From Comamonas sp. BIGb0124 (GTDB taxonomy: Bacteria > Pseudomonadota > Gammaproteobacteria > Burkholderiales > Burkholderiaceae_C): 64,000 bases of DNA. Positions 31,429 to 40,138 of the stretch are shown one piece after another. The notes below the pieces were generated by a model. The model searched no databases and was not told the DNA's origin. It saw nothing but the letters and a program-made list of their open reading frames with translations. The stretch is from positions 620,001 through 684,000 of the forward strand of contig NZ_RJVF01000008.1 of NCBI RefSeq assembly GCF_003752175.1. Direction: 5' to 3'. The position numbers were made by a program, and so were the translations under genes. Position 1 is the stretch's first letter, and each line of letters starts with the position of its first letter.

Positions 31429-32856
31429 TCAGCTGCCGGCGACCTTCAAGCGTTCGACGAGAATCGAACCCACGGTCTTGGCGCCGTAGTTGTAGGCATC
31501 GGCCCCCACGGCCACGATCTCGCGCAGCATGTCTTTCATGTTGCCCGCGATGGTGATTTCCTCGACGGGGTGCTGGATCACGCCGTTGACGACCCAGAAG
31601 CCGCTGGCACCCCGCGAGTAATCGCCGGTGACGTAGTTCACGCCCTGTCCCATCAGCTCGGTCACGAAGAGGCCGGTGCCGAGTTTGCGCAGCATCTCGG
31701 CGAGGTCGTCGCCGGGGCGGGTCAGGCGGCTGGTCAGCGTCAGGTTGTGACTGCCGCCGGCATTGCCGGTGGTGCGCATGCCCAGCTTGCGGGCCGAGTA
31801 GCTCGACAGGAAATAACCCTGGACGACGCCGGCGTCGACCACCTGGCGGGCCCGGGTGATGACACCTTCCTCGTCGAACGGGGAACTGCCCTTGCCCTTG
31901 GGCACGAAGGGGTCCTCGAACACGTCGATGTGATCGGCGAAGACCTGTTTGCCCAGCGAATCCAGCAGGAAGGTGCTCTTGCGGTAGAGCGAACCACCGC
32001 TGACGCCCTGCACGAAGGCGCCCAGCAAGCCGGCGGCCAGGGGCGATTCGAACAGCACGGGGCATTGCGTGGTGGCGATCTTGCGGGCGTTGAGGCGGCT
32101 GAGTGCACGCTCGGCGGCATAACGCCCCACGGCCTGCGGGCTGGCGAGTTCGGCCGGATCGCGCATGGAGCTGTACCAGGCATCGCGCTGCATCTTGGCA
32201 CCGCGGCCGGCAATGGGAGCCACCGACAGGCTGTGGCGCGAACTGGCATAACCGCCGGCAAACACGGTGGCGCCATCACGCCAGTGGCCGGCGTAGAAAT
32301 GGCTCTGCTGCGCCGAAACGCCGGCACCTTCGCTGTTGGTGATGCGTTTGTCGACGCTCAGGGCGGCGGCTTCGCACTCGAGCGCCAGCGCGGCGGCGCG
32401 TTCGGCATCGACGTCCCACGGGAAAAACAGAGGCACTTCGGGGTGGTCGGTGCTGACGTCTTCCGGATCGGGCAGGCCTGCGGCCTCGTCCTCGGCGGTG
32501 AAGCGGGCGATGTCGTAGGCGGCCTGCACGACTTGCTCGATCGCGCTGCGCGAGAAATCGGAGGTGCTGGCGTTACCGCGGCGCTTGCCGATGTAGACGG
32601 TCACACCCAACGATTTGTCGCGATTGCGCTCCACGGTTTCAAGATCGCCCTTGCGCACCGATACACTCAGGCCTGCGCCCTCGGAGACTTCGGCGCCGGC
32701 CTGTGTCGCGCCCAGCTTGTGGGCGTGGCGCAAGGCCTGATCGACGAGATCGGCAAAAAAATCACGGCTGTAGGCAAAACCTGCAGCCGCCTGAGTGGAC
32801 GACGAGGAGGATGCCGCCACAGCGTGGGCAGCCGTCTTGCGAGATGGTTTCTTCAT
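31429..32856 (-). CDS. pmbA: metalloprotease-related protein PmbA (TldE)
   Basis: TldE/PmbA partners with TldD in a cytoplasmic protease that matures or degrades small peptides such as microcins and the CcdA antitoxin. The 475-residue length is typical. Visible family elements are GAEVSEGAGLSVSVRKGDLE, SLGVTVYIGKRRGNASTSDF, GGSLYRKSTFLLDSLGKQVF and the C-terminal GDYSRGASGFWVVNGVIQHP. The first 25 residues are a Ser/Ala-rich extension. TldE lacks the zinc motif of TldD, as here; tldD is not in the window. It is divergent from yjgA, a conserved arrangement. Confidence 0.95.
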   Translation of the reverse strand: MKKPSRKTAAHAVAASSSSSTQAAAGFAYSRDFFADLVDQALRHAHKLGATQAGAEVSEGAGLSVSVRKGDLETVERNRDKSLGVTVYIGKRRGNASTSDFSRSAIEQVVQAAYDIARFTAEDEAAGLPDPEDVSTDHPEVPLFFPWDVDAERAAALALECEAAALSVDKRITNSEGAGVSAQQSHFYAGHWRDGATVFAGGYASSRHSLSVAPIAGRGAKMQRDAWYSSMRDPAELASPQAVGRYAAERALSRLNARKIATTQCPVLFESPLAAGLLGAFVQGVSGGSLYRKSTFLLDSLGKQVFADHIDVFEDPFVPKGKGSSPFDEEGVITRARQVVDAGVVQGYFLSSYSARKLGMRTTGNAGGSHNLTLTSRLTRPGDDLAEMLRKLGTGLFVTELMGQGVNYVTGDYSRGASGFWVVNGVIQHPVEEITIAGNMKDMLREIVAVGADAYNYGAKTVGSILVERLKVAGS

Positions 32857-32954
32857 ATCGGCCACTATGATACTTGCCTGCGCCAACGGCTGCGTCCGCC
32901 ACAGGCCTTACTTTCAGAGCATCCCCCGCGGTTTTTCAAGAACCGCCTGAACCC

Positions 32955-33638
32955 ATGTCACGTAAACCCAAAAAAGGCTACTTCGTTCGAGGTCAATTCG
33001 TTGCCGAAGGCAGCGAGCTGGATCTCGAGCTCAAACGCCAACTCAAAGGCGACACCGATGTCAGCCGTACCGACCTCAAGCGCGAGAGCGACGAGCTGCA
33101 GAAGCTGGGCGCCGACCTGCTGACGCTGCGGGCCTCCCTGTTCAACAAGCTGCCCCTGCCGGACAAGCTGGTGGACGCGTTGGCCGAAGCCAAGCGCATC
33201 ACCAATTTCGAGGGCAAGCGCCGCCAGATGCAGTTCGTCGGCAAGCTCATGCGCAAGCTGGAGGACGATCAGGTGGCCGCCATCCGCACCGCCCTCGAGG
33301 AACAGCGCACCGGTTCCGCCAAGGACAATCTGCGCCTTCACCTGGCCGAGCAATGGCGCGACCAGCTCATCGCCGAGGACGCTGCGCTCGAGCGCTGGCT
33401 GGGCGAACAGCCCGATACCGATATCCAGTCCCTGCGTGCGTTGATCCGGCAAGCCCGCAAGGATGCCGCTGCGAACGCCACGGCCGAACGGCAGCTCGAC
33501 AAAGGCGAAACGGTGCGCCACGGCCGGGCCTATCGCGAGATCTTCCAGGTCGTCCAGACCGCTCTGCGCGGCGCCGACGGCGATGAGGACGAAGCAGACG
33601 ACTCGCACGACGACGTGCCGGACGATCAGGCGCGATGA
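32955..33638 (+). CDS. darP: ribosome-associated protein DarP/YjgA (DUF615)
   Basis: A late 50S-subunit assembly factor in E. coli (YjgA, renamed DarP). It has 227 residues, somewhat longer than the 183 of E. coli because of an acidic C-terminal tail (DGDEDEADDSHDDVPDDQ). The conserved core includes VSRTDLKRESDELQKLGADL, LPLPDKLVDALAEAKRI and AKRITNFEGKRRQMQFVGKL, then ALIRQARKDAAANATAER. ATG 32955 opens MSRKPKKGYFVRGQFV. It is 40 bases ahead of mog and divergent from pmbA. Confidence 0.93.
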   Translation: MSRKPKKGYFVRGQFVAEGSELDLELKRQLKGDTDVSRTDLKRESDELQKLGADLLTLRASLFNKLPLPDKLVDALAEAKRITNFEGKRRQMQFVGKLMRKLEDDQVAAIRTALEEQRTGSAKDNLRLHLAEQWRDQLIAEDAALERWLGEQPDTDIQSLRALIRQARKDAAANATAERQLDKGETVRHGRAYREIFQVVQTALRGADGDEDEADDSHDDVPDDQAR

Positions 33639-33678
33639 CCCGCGCCCTCGACCACTTCGAAACCGAACGAACACCCTG

Positions 33679-34317
33679 ATGTCTGCCACTTCCAACACCC
33701 TGCCCCAGGCGGTATCCGGCGATACCGCGCCGGAAGCCGTCCGCATCGGGCTGGTATCGATCAGCGACCGGGCTTCGGCCGGCGTCTATGTGGACGAGGG
33801 TCTGCCTGCACTCGAGCAATGGCTGGGATCGGCCTTGCACAACCCGATCACCTTCGAGTCGCGCCTGATCGCCGACGAGGCGCCCCTCATCAGCGAGACG
33901 CTGACGGCGCTCGCCGAAGCGGGCTGTTCGCTGATCCTGACGACGGGTGGAACCGGGCCCTCGCCACGCGACGTGACACCCGAGGCGACGCTGGCGGTGG
34001 CCGACAAGGTGATGCCGGGTTTCGGCGAACAGATGCGGCAGATCAGCCTGAACTTCGTGCCGACCGCCATCCTGTCGCGGCAGGTTGCGGTGATCCGGGG
34101 GCGCAGCCTGATCGTCAATCTGCCGGGGCAACCCAAATCGATCCGGCAAACGCTGCAGGGCCTGCCTGCACAAGACGGCCGGCCTGGCGTGCCGGGCATC
34201 TTTGCGGCGGTTCCCTATTGCATCGACCTCATTGGCGGCCCCTACCTCGAAACACGGGCGGAGGTCTGCGATGCCTTCCGGCCACCGGCTGCCCGGAGGG
34301 CGACCGGGCGCCTCTGA
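33679..34317 (+). CDS. mog: molybdopterin adenylyltransferase
   Basis: MogA adenylylates molybdopterin before molybdenum insertion. The 212-residue product has the MoaB/Mog fold: IGLVSISDRASAGVYVDEGL (about 23-42), LILTTGGTGPSPRDVTPEAT (the TGGTG motif), and IVNLPGQPKSIRQTL near the C terminus. The first 20 residues and last 15 are non-conserved. It follows darP by 40 bases and likely shares its transcript. The ModA-like gene 10 kb away is not linked. Confidence 0.95.
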   Translation: MSATSNTLPQAVSGDTAPEAVRIGLVSISDRASAGVYVDEGLPALEQWLGSALHNPITFESRLIADEAPLISETLTALAEAGCSLILTTGGTGPSPRDVTPEATLAVADKVMPGFGEQMRQISLNFVPTAILSRQVAVIRGRSLIVNLPGQPKSIRQTLQGLPAQDGRPGVPGIFAAVPYCIDLIGGPYLETRAEVCDAFRPPAARRATGRL

Positions 34318-34378
34318 AGCAAGGCCGAGACAGACCCGGCGAGCCAGCCATGGGCCGGAGTCCTGCCGGCCGCACCGC

Positions 34379-34609
34379 TCAATGGCGCGCGAGCGACTCC
34401 AGGCGGGCCAGATCCTGGCGTTGACCAATCCAATACTGGACATGAACCTTCTCGAGGTCCTTCTTGGTCCATTTGCGGCAGCGATAGGCCCGCAGGGCGA
34501 TGGTCTGGGCTTCGCGCTCGGTCAACGCATAGTGGGCGTGGACCCGAAAACGATAGCCATTGACGACGATGGGCTGGGGATAGATGACAGCAGGCATGAC
34601 CGTTTGCAT
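34379..34609 (-). CDS. small hypothetical protein
   Basis: A 76-residue basic protein (MQTVMPAVIYPQPIVVNGYR, then a segment with EREAQTIALRAYRCRKWTKK). ATG 34609 is selected because GAGGT lies seven bases upstream. An in-frame start at 34642 is possible. I do not recognise the family; the sequence suggests one short beta-rich part followed by helices, with no signal peptide. It lies 86 bases after the second BLUF gene on the same strand and could be the last gene of that transcript. Confidence 0.55.
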   Translation of the reverse strand: MQTVMPAVIYPQPIVVNGYRFRVHAHYALTEREAQTIALRAYRCRKWTKKDLEKVHVQYWIGQRQDLARLESLARH

Positions 34610-34695
34610 GGGCACCTCGAACGTCGTGGAGTCGTGATGCACGTGAGTATCCGCCGCCGATCAAGACAGCCAAAAGTCAGCGGAGATGCCGTTCT

Positions 34696-35139
34696 TCAGG
34701 GTTGTTGCTCACCTGCAACGCCCCCTCGTCCATGCAGCGTGCGGATCTGGATGCCGTCGGCAAGATGGCGGGCGAGCTTCACGGCTTCGCCGTAGTTCGT
34801 CAAGGGGGAGTCGAGCACCCGCACGATGTCTTGCCGGGCTTGTGGACGATGGGTGTAGCCGAGTGCCCAGCCTTCGAAGCCCCGCGATGCGATCGGCTCG
34901 GTGAACAACGAGGTGAATCGGGTATGGCGCCTATCGGCGGCAATGCGACTCAGCAAAGGCAGCAAGGCCGCCAACGACCCTTCGAGAATCTGCGCAAAGT
35001 GCACGCCGTCGTACACCAGCAGGCCGCTGATGCCGCAACGGGCATTGAACTCGCGGGCTCGAGGCACGATGCTGCGCAGGTGCACGGGAGCATCCGTCTC
35101 GTGGGCGACGCTGAGGTAGAAAGTCCGGTGCAATACCAT
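34696..35139 (-). CDS. BLUF-domain blue-light sensor (downstream copy)
   Basis: A 147-residue single-domain BLUF flavoprotein. The flavin-interacting residues are conserved: Tyr8 in HRTFYLSVA, Asn32 in REFNARCGISGLLVYDG and Gln50 in FAQILEG. The segment EGWALGY holds the semi-conserved tryptophan near the C-terminal cap. The arginine that follows the tyrosine motif in most BLUF proteins (YxSR) is valine here. There is no fused output domain, so signalling would be by protein-protein contact. It starts 13 bases after the other BLUF gene, so the two are translated from one mRNA. Confidence 0.92.
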   Translation of the reverse strand: MVLHRTFYLSVAHETDAPVHLRSIVPRAREFNARCGISGLLVYDGVHFAQILEGSLAALLPLLSRIAADRRHTRFTSLFTEPIASRGFEGWALGYTHRPQARQDIVRVLDSPLTNYGEAVKLARHLADGIQIRTLHGRGGVAGEQQP

Positions 35140-35152
35140 GCTCGGAGCCGAA

Positions 35153-35560
35153 TCAAGCCATCTGGTCGGAAACGGCAAGCAGTGCGCTGGCCAGTGCCTT
35201 GGCCTCTGCATGACCGACCACCTTTTGCGAAATGCAGCGAGCGACATCTTCGATCAACTGAGGCTCGTAGACATAACCCAGCGCCCATGCGCGGTACTGC
35301 CGCTGCGCCAGAGGCTCGAAGAACAGCAGGTTGGTCTCTTGATGGCGCGGGTCGGCATAGATGCGGACCATCAGCTTGAGCAATTCGTCGGCAGGGCCTT
35401 CGAGGATCTGCGCGTAGTGGGCACCGTCGTAGTTGAGGATGCCGGTGATGCCGTGGGCCTCGTTGTAGCGCCGCGCGCCCGGCAGGATTTCGGCCAGGCC
35501 GCGATGGCCCAGTTGCTCATCGGCCCGGCTGATGTAAAAAAGTCGATGCAAAGAACTCAT
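35153..35560 (-). CDS. BLUF-domain blue-light sensor (upstream copy)
   Basis: A 135-residue single-domain BLUF protein with intact photochemical residues Tyr9 (HRLFYISRA), Asn33 (ARRYNEAHGITGILNYDG) and Gln51 (HYAQILEGP). RAWALGYVYEP provides the tryptophan; leucine replaces the methionine often found two residues later. The C-terminal 35 residues form predicted capping helices (DVARCISQKVVGHAEAKAL). It is clearly paralogous to the next gene, which it precedes by 13 bases. It lies 128 bases after cysE. No GGDEF, EAL or regulator gene is adjacent. Confidence 0.93.
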   Translation of the reverse strand: MSSLHRLFYISRADEQLGHRGLAEILPGARRYNEAHGITGILNYDGAHYAQILEGPADELLKLMVRIYADPRHQETNLLFFEPLAQRQYRAWALGYVYEPQLIEDVARCISQKVVGHAEAKALASALLAVSDQMA

Positions 35561-35688
35561 GGCTGCCTCTTGTGCGTCGTCTGCGCGCACGGCGACCGAC
35601 CCCCTGTCGGCGCCCATTGCAAAGAGTTTAGGCGATTTTCGGCGCACCCCGCCAAACTTCGGATGTAGCCAATTCATGCGACATTCAT

Positions 35689-36540
35689 CTATCGCCCGAT
35701 CAGATCCTTGAGGTGATCGGCCTGAAAATGCTCCTCGCGCGCGGCATCGCCCGGCACGCAATCCTGCCGTGCCTGCCCTTGCGACAATTTGCCGATGGCC
35801 TGCCACAGCAAGGCGATCTGGTGCTCCTGGTTGTCTGCGCTGTCGATGAGATCGCGCAGGGCGACGTTCAAGGGATCGTCGCCGGCCGTGACGCCATAGG
35901 CCAGGAAAGCCGGTTCGGCGGCCTGGGTCGATGCCGGGCGGGGCGCCGCCTGTGCCTGGCGCTCTGCCATGCCCTGGGCGGTGCGCAATGCGGCGTCCAG
36001 GACCGCCACCGCGGGCGCCGGCGGCACATCGCCCACGATGCGCCCCGGATTGCCGACGACCGTGGCGCCCTGGGGCACCGGCTTGGTCACGACGGCGTTG
36101 CTGCCGATCCGGGCGTCGTCGCCGACCACAAAACCGCCCAGCACCTGGGCATTGGCACCGACGACGACATTGCGGCCCAGCGTCGGGTGGCGCTTTGCCC
36201 CCTTGGTGAGGCGGGTGCCGCCCAGGGTGACGCCCTGGTAGATGGTGCAGCCTTCGCCGACTTCGGCGGTCTCGCCGATGACCACGCCCATGCCGTGGTC
36301 GATGAAGACACCCGGCGCGATGCGCGCGCCCGGATGGATCTCGATGCCGGTCAGCCAACGGCCCAGGTGAGACGTGAAGCGGCCCAGCCAGGGCAGTCCA
36401 TGCGACCAGCACCAGTGGGCACGCCGATGGACGGCCAGCGCATGCAGGCCCGGGTAGCAGGTCAGCACCTCCCAGGTGTTGCGCGCGGCGGGGTCGCGTT
36501 CGAGGATGATCCGGATGTCGGCTTTGAGACTGTTGAACAT
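35689..36540 (-). CDS. cysE: serine O-acetyltransferase
   Basis: CysE makes O-acetylserine for cysteine synthesis. The 283-residue product has a short N-terminal helical region (MFNSLKADIRIILERDPAAR) and the left-handed beta-helix of hexapeptide repeats. The active-site segment is GVFIDHGMGVVIGETAEVG, continuing with CTIYQGVTLGGTRL and VVGNPGRIV. After about residue 180 comes an extra 100-residue tail of low conservation, not found in the EpsC-type core. Start ATG 36540. It is 47 bases after trmJ on the same strand, a common pairing in betaproteobacteria. Confidence 0.95.
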   Translation of the reverse strand: MFNSLKADIRIILERDPAARNTWEVLTCYPGLHALAVHRRAHWCWSHGLPWLGRFTSHLGRWLTGIEIHPGARIAPGVFIDHGMGVVIGETAEVGEGCTIYQGVTLGGTRLTKGAKRHPTLGRNVVVGANAQVLGGFVVGDDARIGSNAVVTKPVPQGATVVGNPGRIVGDVPPAPAVAVLDAALRTAQGMAERQAQAAPRPASTQAAEPAFLAYGVTAGDDPLNVALRDLIDSADNQEHQIALLWQAIGKLSQGQARQDCVPGDAAREEHFQADHLKDLIGR

Positions 36541-36587
36541 GGCGGTGTTGAAGCACGTGCGGACCGAGTCCGCAGGGAAATACAAGT

Positions 36588-37364
36588 CTAGTCGTTCGAT
36601 CGAGAGGCCGCATCGGCCATGGCTTTGGCGATGCCGCGCAGGATGTGGATTTCGGACTGGCTGAGGCCGGCCCGGTTGAAGAGCTGGTTGAGACGCGGCA
36701 TGAGCTTCTTGGGTGCGGCCGGATCGAGGAAACCGATGGCGGCCAGCGATTGCTCCCAGTGCGCCAGCAGGCCGGTGAGCTGCTGCGCATCGGCCTGCGG
36801 ATCGCCCGCTCGTGCGGGAGGAGCCGCGGCATTGGCGCCCGCCACCGCAAAACCGCCCAGGGCCAGCCGCCACTCGTAGGCGATCAACTGCACGGCCGCG
36901 GCGATGTTGAGCGAGCCGTAATCCGCTGCGGTGGGGATGCTCAGGCAGGCATGACAGCGGTAGACGTCCTCGTTGCGCATGCCGTAGCGCTCGGAGCCGA
37001 ACAGGATGCCCAGGCGCTGGCCGCCGGTCGCAGGCTGGGCGGCCAGTTGAGCGAAATGTTCGCGCGGCGCGCGCGTGGGCGGGCCGAAGTCGCGTGGCGT
37101 CATCGCGGTGGCGCAGAGATGGGTCACGCCGTCGAGGGCCTCGTCGAGCGTATCGACCACACGCGCACGAGCCAGGACATCGATCGCCCCGCTGGCACGG
37201 TCCACCGCTTCGGGGCGCTGGAGCACGTCGGGCCAGCGCGGGGCCACGAGCACGAGATCGTCGAAACCCATGACGCGCATGGCCCGCGCGACGGCGCCCA
37301 CATTGCCGGCATGGCTGGTCTGGATGAGGATGAAACGGGTAGAGAAATCGGCAGCGGCAGGCAT
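36588..37364 (-). CDS. trmJ: tRNA (cytidine/uridine-2'-O-)-methyltransferase TrmJ
   Basis: A SPOUT-class methyltransferase acting on position 32 of several tRNAs in E. coli. The 258-residue product has the trefoil-knot motifs ILIQTSHAGNVGAVARAMRV (motif 1 with the N-x-G signature), GILFGSERYGMRNEDVYRC and IPTAADYGSLNIAAAVQLIA. The C-terminal extension (about 185-258) matches the TrmJ dimerisation arm. It is divergent from suhB and upstream of cysE. Confidence 0.94.
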   Translation of the reverse strand: MPAAADFSTRFILIQTSHAGNVGAVARAMRVMGFDDLVLVAPRWPDVLQRPEAVDRASGAIDVLARARVVDTLDEALDGVTHLCATAMTPRDFGPPTRAPREHFAQLAAQPATGGQRLGILFGSERYGMRNEDVYRCHACLSIPTAADYGSLNIAAAVQLIAYEWRLALGGFAVAGANAAAPPARAGDPQADAQQLTGLLAHWEQSLAAIGFLDPAAPKKLMPRLNQLFNRAGLSQSEIHILRGIAKAMADAASRSND

Positions 37365-37514
37365 GGGACAGGAGTTCGGCTAGGAGGGCGGCGGCGCAGA
37401 CGGGTAAAATGGCGCCAAGCCGGTGTGGGTCCGCATGACGGGCCACAACACATCCTCCCATTGTCGCCGCTCGCATCGCCGAGGGCGCGTCCACCCGTTC
37501 TTCTCACAATTCGT

Positions 37515-38540
37515 ATGTCGACCAATCTGCATCCCATGCTCAATGTGGCCATCAAGGCCACCCGCGCCGCCGGCGCCATCATCAACCGAGCCGCGCTCGA
37601 CATCGAATCCGTCCGTATCTCTCAAAAGCAGGTCAACGACTTCGTCACCGAAGTCGACCAGGCCAGCGAACAAGCCATCATCGAAACCCTGCTCACGGCC
37701 TACCCCGGCCACGGCATCCTGGCCGAGGAGTCGGGACGCGAGCATGGCGCCAAGGACAGCCAGTTCGTCTGGATCATCGATCCGCTGGACGGCACCAACA
37801 ACTTCATCCATGGTTTCCCGGTCTACTGCGTGAGCATCGCCCTGTCGGTCCACGGCGTGATCGAGCAGGCCGTGGTCTACGATCCGACCCGCAACGATCT
37901 GTACACCGCGACCAAGGGCCGCGGCGCCTACCTCAACGAGCGCCGTATCCGCGTCAGCCGCCGCACGCGTCTGCAGGAGAGCCTGGTCTCCAACGTCTAC
38001 CCGCTGCGCCCGGGCAACAGCGTGGCGCGCCTGCAGCAGATCACCGGCGAGCTCTATCCCCATGTGACGGGTGTGCGCAGCGCCGGCTCGGCCGCGCTCG
38101 AACTGGCTTATGTGGCCGCCGGGTTCTCGGACGGGTTCATCGCCACCGGCGTGAAGAGCTGGGACATCGCTGCCAGCTCGCTGCTGGTGACCGAGGCCGG
38201 TGGCCTGGTCGGCAACTTCACCGGCGAAGCCGACTTCCTCGACCAGGGTGAATGCCTTGCGGCCACGCCGCGTGTCTATGGCCAACTGGTGTCGCTGCTG
38301 ACCAAGCACTCCAAGTTTGCCGACCTGGCCGAACGCAGCAAGCGCCGCGCGCCGCTCGAAGACGGCGCCGCCGACGGCAGCGAAGTGGCAGAAGAAGGCA
38401 ACGAGGACGCCCTCGAGGCCGGCGCGGCGGAGTCTGCCGACGGCAACACGGACGCCCCTGCAGCCGCCGAGGCACCCAAGAAAAAGCTGCTGCGCGTGCG
38501 CAAGTCCGACGTTGCCGGCGGCGATACCGAACGCCGCTGA
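37515..38540 (+). CDS. suhB: inositol-1-monophosphatase family protein SuhB
   Basis: A Mg-dependent phosphatase; in E. coli SuhB also takes part in rRNA transcription antitermination. It has 341 residues, of which the first 265 are the phosphatase. Metal-binding motifs are AEESGRE, WIIDPLDGTNNFIHGFP and VKSWDIAASSLLVTEAGG. The remaining 75 residues are an extra tail, first acidic and alanine-rich (EEGNEDALEAGAAESADG) and then basic (KKKLLRVRKSD), absent from the E. coli protein of 267. Start ATG 37515. It is divergent from trmJ. Confidence 0.94.
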   Translation: MSTNLHPMLNVAIKATRAAGAIINRAALDIESVRISQKQVNDFVTEVDQASEQAIIETLLTAYPGHGILAEESGREHGAKDSQFVWIIDPLDGTNNFIHGFPVYCVSIALSVHGVIEQAVVYDPTRNDLYTATKGRGAYLNERRIRVSRRTRLQESLVSNVYPLRPGNSVARLQQITGELYPHVTGVRSAGSAALELAYVAAGFSDGFIATGVKSWDIAASSLLVTEAGGLVGNFTGEADFLDQGECLAATPRVYGQLVSLLTKHSKFADLAERSKRRAPLEDGAADGSEVAEEGNEDALEAGAAESADGNTDAPAAAEAPKKKLLRVRKSDVAGGDTERR

Positions 38541-38972
38541 ACGACCGTTGGCCGGGCTGCTTGCGCGGCCTCGGCCAGGATCGCCGGACCGGACCGCGTT
38601 CCGGCGACGTTCCTTCTGGTCCGCGCATCTCGCCTGACCGATGCGCCGCGCCAGGGCCCCTGCCCCCGGCCGGACCCAAAGCGGCACCACACCCCTCCTC
38701 GCTTCCCCTGCCGATGCAGACGCCCGGCGGCATGCGGCACGCCTGCTGACAGATTTCGCACGCCGCGTCTGCGAGACTCTGCCCAGCGCCCGAACCCGCC
38801 GCCGGTCCGGCGCGGGAACCCCTGTCCTCATCTCGCATCCATCCCGATGCACACGCATTGGAAGAACCGGGCGCGGTCCGGTCCGGGTCTTGCGTGTGTG
38901 CCAACGTGAAACGCGGCCGATGCAAGGGGCACCGGGTGTCGTCGTTCCGGCTTGTTCGACAGGGAGTCGTTT
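38541..38972. other. gene-free region between suhB and the mscS-like gene
   Basis: These 432 bases are very GC-rich. They hold several short inverted repeats (for example GCCGGACC near 38585) but no frame with a plausible start, ribosome site and composition. I see no terminator with a T-tract after suhB. A decayed gene or a long untranslated region cannot be told apart. Confidence 0.35.
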
Positions 38973-40109
38973 TTGTCCATCTTGTCCGCCATCCAAAACC
39001 TCCATCCGTGGGTCGCCCTGCTGGGTGTGGCATTGCTGACGGCCGTGCTGGCCTTCGGGCTGCACGTGATCGCGAGTTCTCTGGCACGCCGCGCAACCCG
39101 CCGCAACGCCCTGCCCCACGCCATCGTGCAGGCCAGCCGCAAGCCGCTGGCCTGGGGACTGCCGTTGCTGGCCCTGCAGTTCGTCTGGCACGGTGCGCCG
39201 GACAATCTGGCCTACATCGACGGTGTTCGCCACTACAACGGCCTGATCCTGCTGGCCGTCATCACCTGGCTGCTGATCGCGGCCATCGACGGGTTGGCCA
39301 AAGGCGTGATGGCACGGCATCCGGTCAACACCCAGGACAACCTGGCCGCCCGCCGCATCCAGACGCAGACCCTGGTACTCGCCCGTGTGGGCATGTTCGG
39401 CGCCGGGCTCGTGGGGGTCTCCCTGATGCTGATGACCTTCCCCGGCGCGCGCCAGGTCGGCACCAGCCTGCTGGCTTCGGCAGGCGTGATCGGTCTGGTG
39501 GCCGGTATTGCGGCCAAGTCGGTGTTCAGCAACATCATTGCCGGCTTGCAGATCGCTCTGGCGCAGCCCATCCGCATCGACGACGTGCTGATCGTGCAAG
39601 GCGAATGGGGACGTGTCGAAGAAATCACGAGCACTTACGTGGTGCTGCGCATCTGGGACGATCGCCGTCTCATCATTCCCTTGCAGTGGTTCATCGAAAA
39701 CCCGTTTCAGAACTGGACCCGCAACAGCGCCGACCTGCTGGGCACGGTGTTTTTCTATGTCGACTTTACGATGCCGCTGGCCCCCTTGCGCGCGGAGCTC
39801 GAACGCATCGTGCCGACGTTTCCCGAGTGGGACGGGCGGCTGATCCTGATGCAGGTGACCGATACCTCCGAGAACACCATGCAGTTGCGGGTCCTGGTCA
39901 CCGCGCAATCCTCGAGCCTGGCGTTCGATCTGCGCTGCAAGGTGCGAGAGGGGATGATCGATTTCATGCAGCGTGAGTTTCCGCACCATCTCTCGCGGCA
40001 GCGCGTGGAGGGCCAGATCTCGGGCCTGCCGACCGTGCGGGCCGATCTGCCCAGCGATGCCGTGCGAGGCGTACCGGCCAGCGAGACTCCGCCGGCGCCA
40101 CGGGGCTGA
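38973..40109 (+). CDS. MscS-family mechanosensitive ion channel
   Basis: An inner-membrane small-conductance mechanosensitive channel, 378 residues. Transmembrane helices are WVALLGVALLTAVLAFGLHV, LILLAVITWLLIAAIDG and MFGAGLVGVSLMLMTF. The pore helix region TSLLASAGVIGLVAGIAAKS has the glycine/alanine spacing of MscS TM3. The beta domain follows (PIRIDDVLIVQGEWGRVEEI, then STYVVLRIWDDRRLIIPLQW). The TTG start at 38973 is chosen because AGGGAG lies six bases upstream; TTG 38952 has no such site. A short polar tail ends the protein. Confidence 0.93.
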   Translation: MSILSAIQNLHPWVALLGVALLTAVLAFGLHVIASSLARRATRRNALPHAIVQASRKPLAWGLPLLALQFVWHGAPDNLAYIDGVRHYNGLILLAVITWLLIAAIDGLAKGVMARHPVNTQDNLAARRIQTQTLVLARVGMFGAGLVGVSLMLMTFPGARQVGTSLLASAGVIGLVAGIAAKSVFSNIIAGLQIALAQPIRIDDVLIVQGEWGRVEEITSTYVVLRIWDDRRLIIPLQWFIENPFQNWTRNSADLLGTVFFYVDFTMPLAPLRAELERIVPTFPEWDGRLILMQVTDTSENTMQLRVLVTAQSSSLAFDLRCKVREGMIDFMQREFPHHLSRQRVEGQISGLPTVRADLPSDAVRGVPASETPPAPRG

Positions 40110-40138
40110 GACCGGCCGCTCGGCACTGCGCCAGCTCG

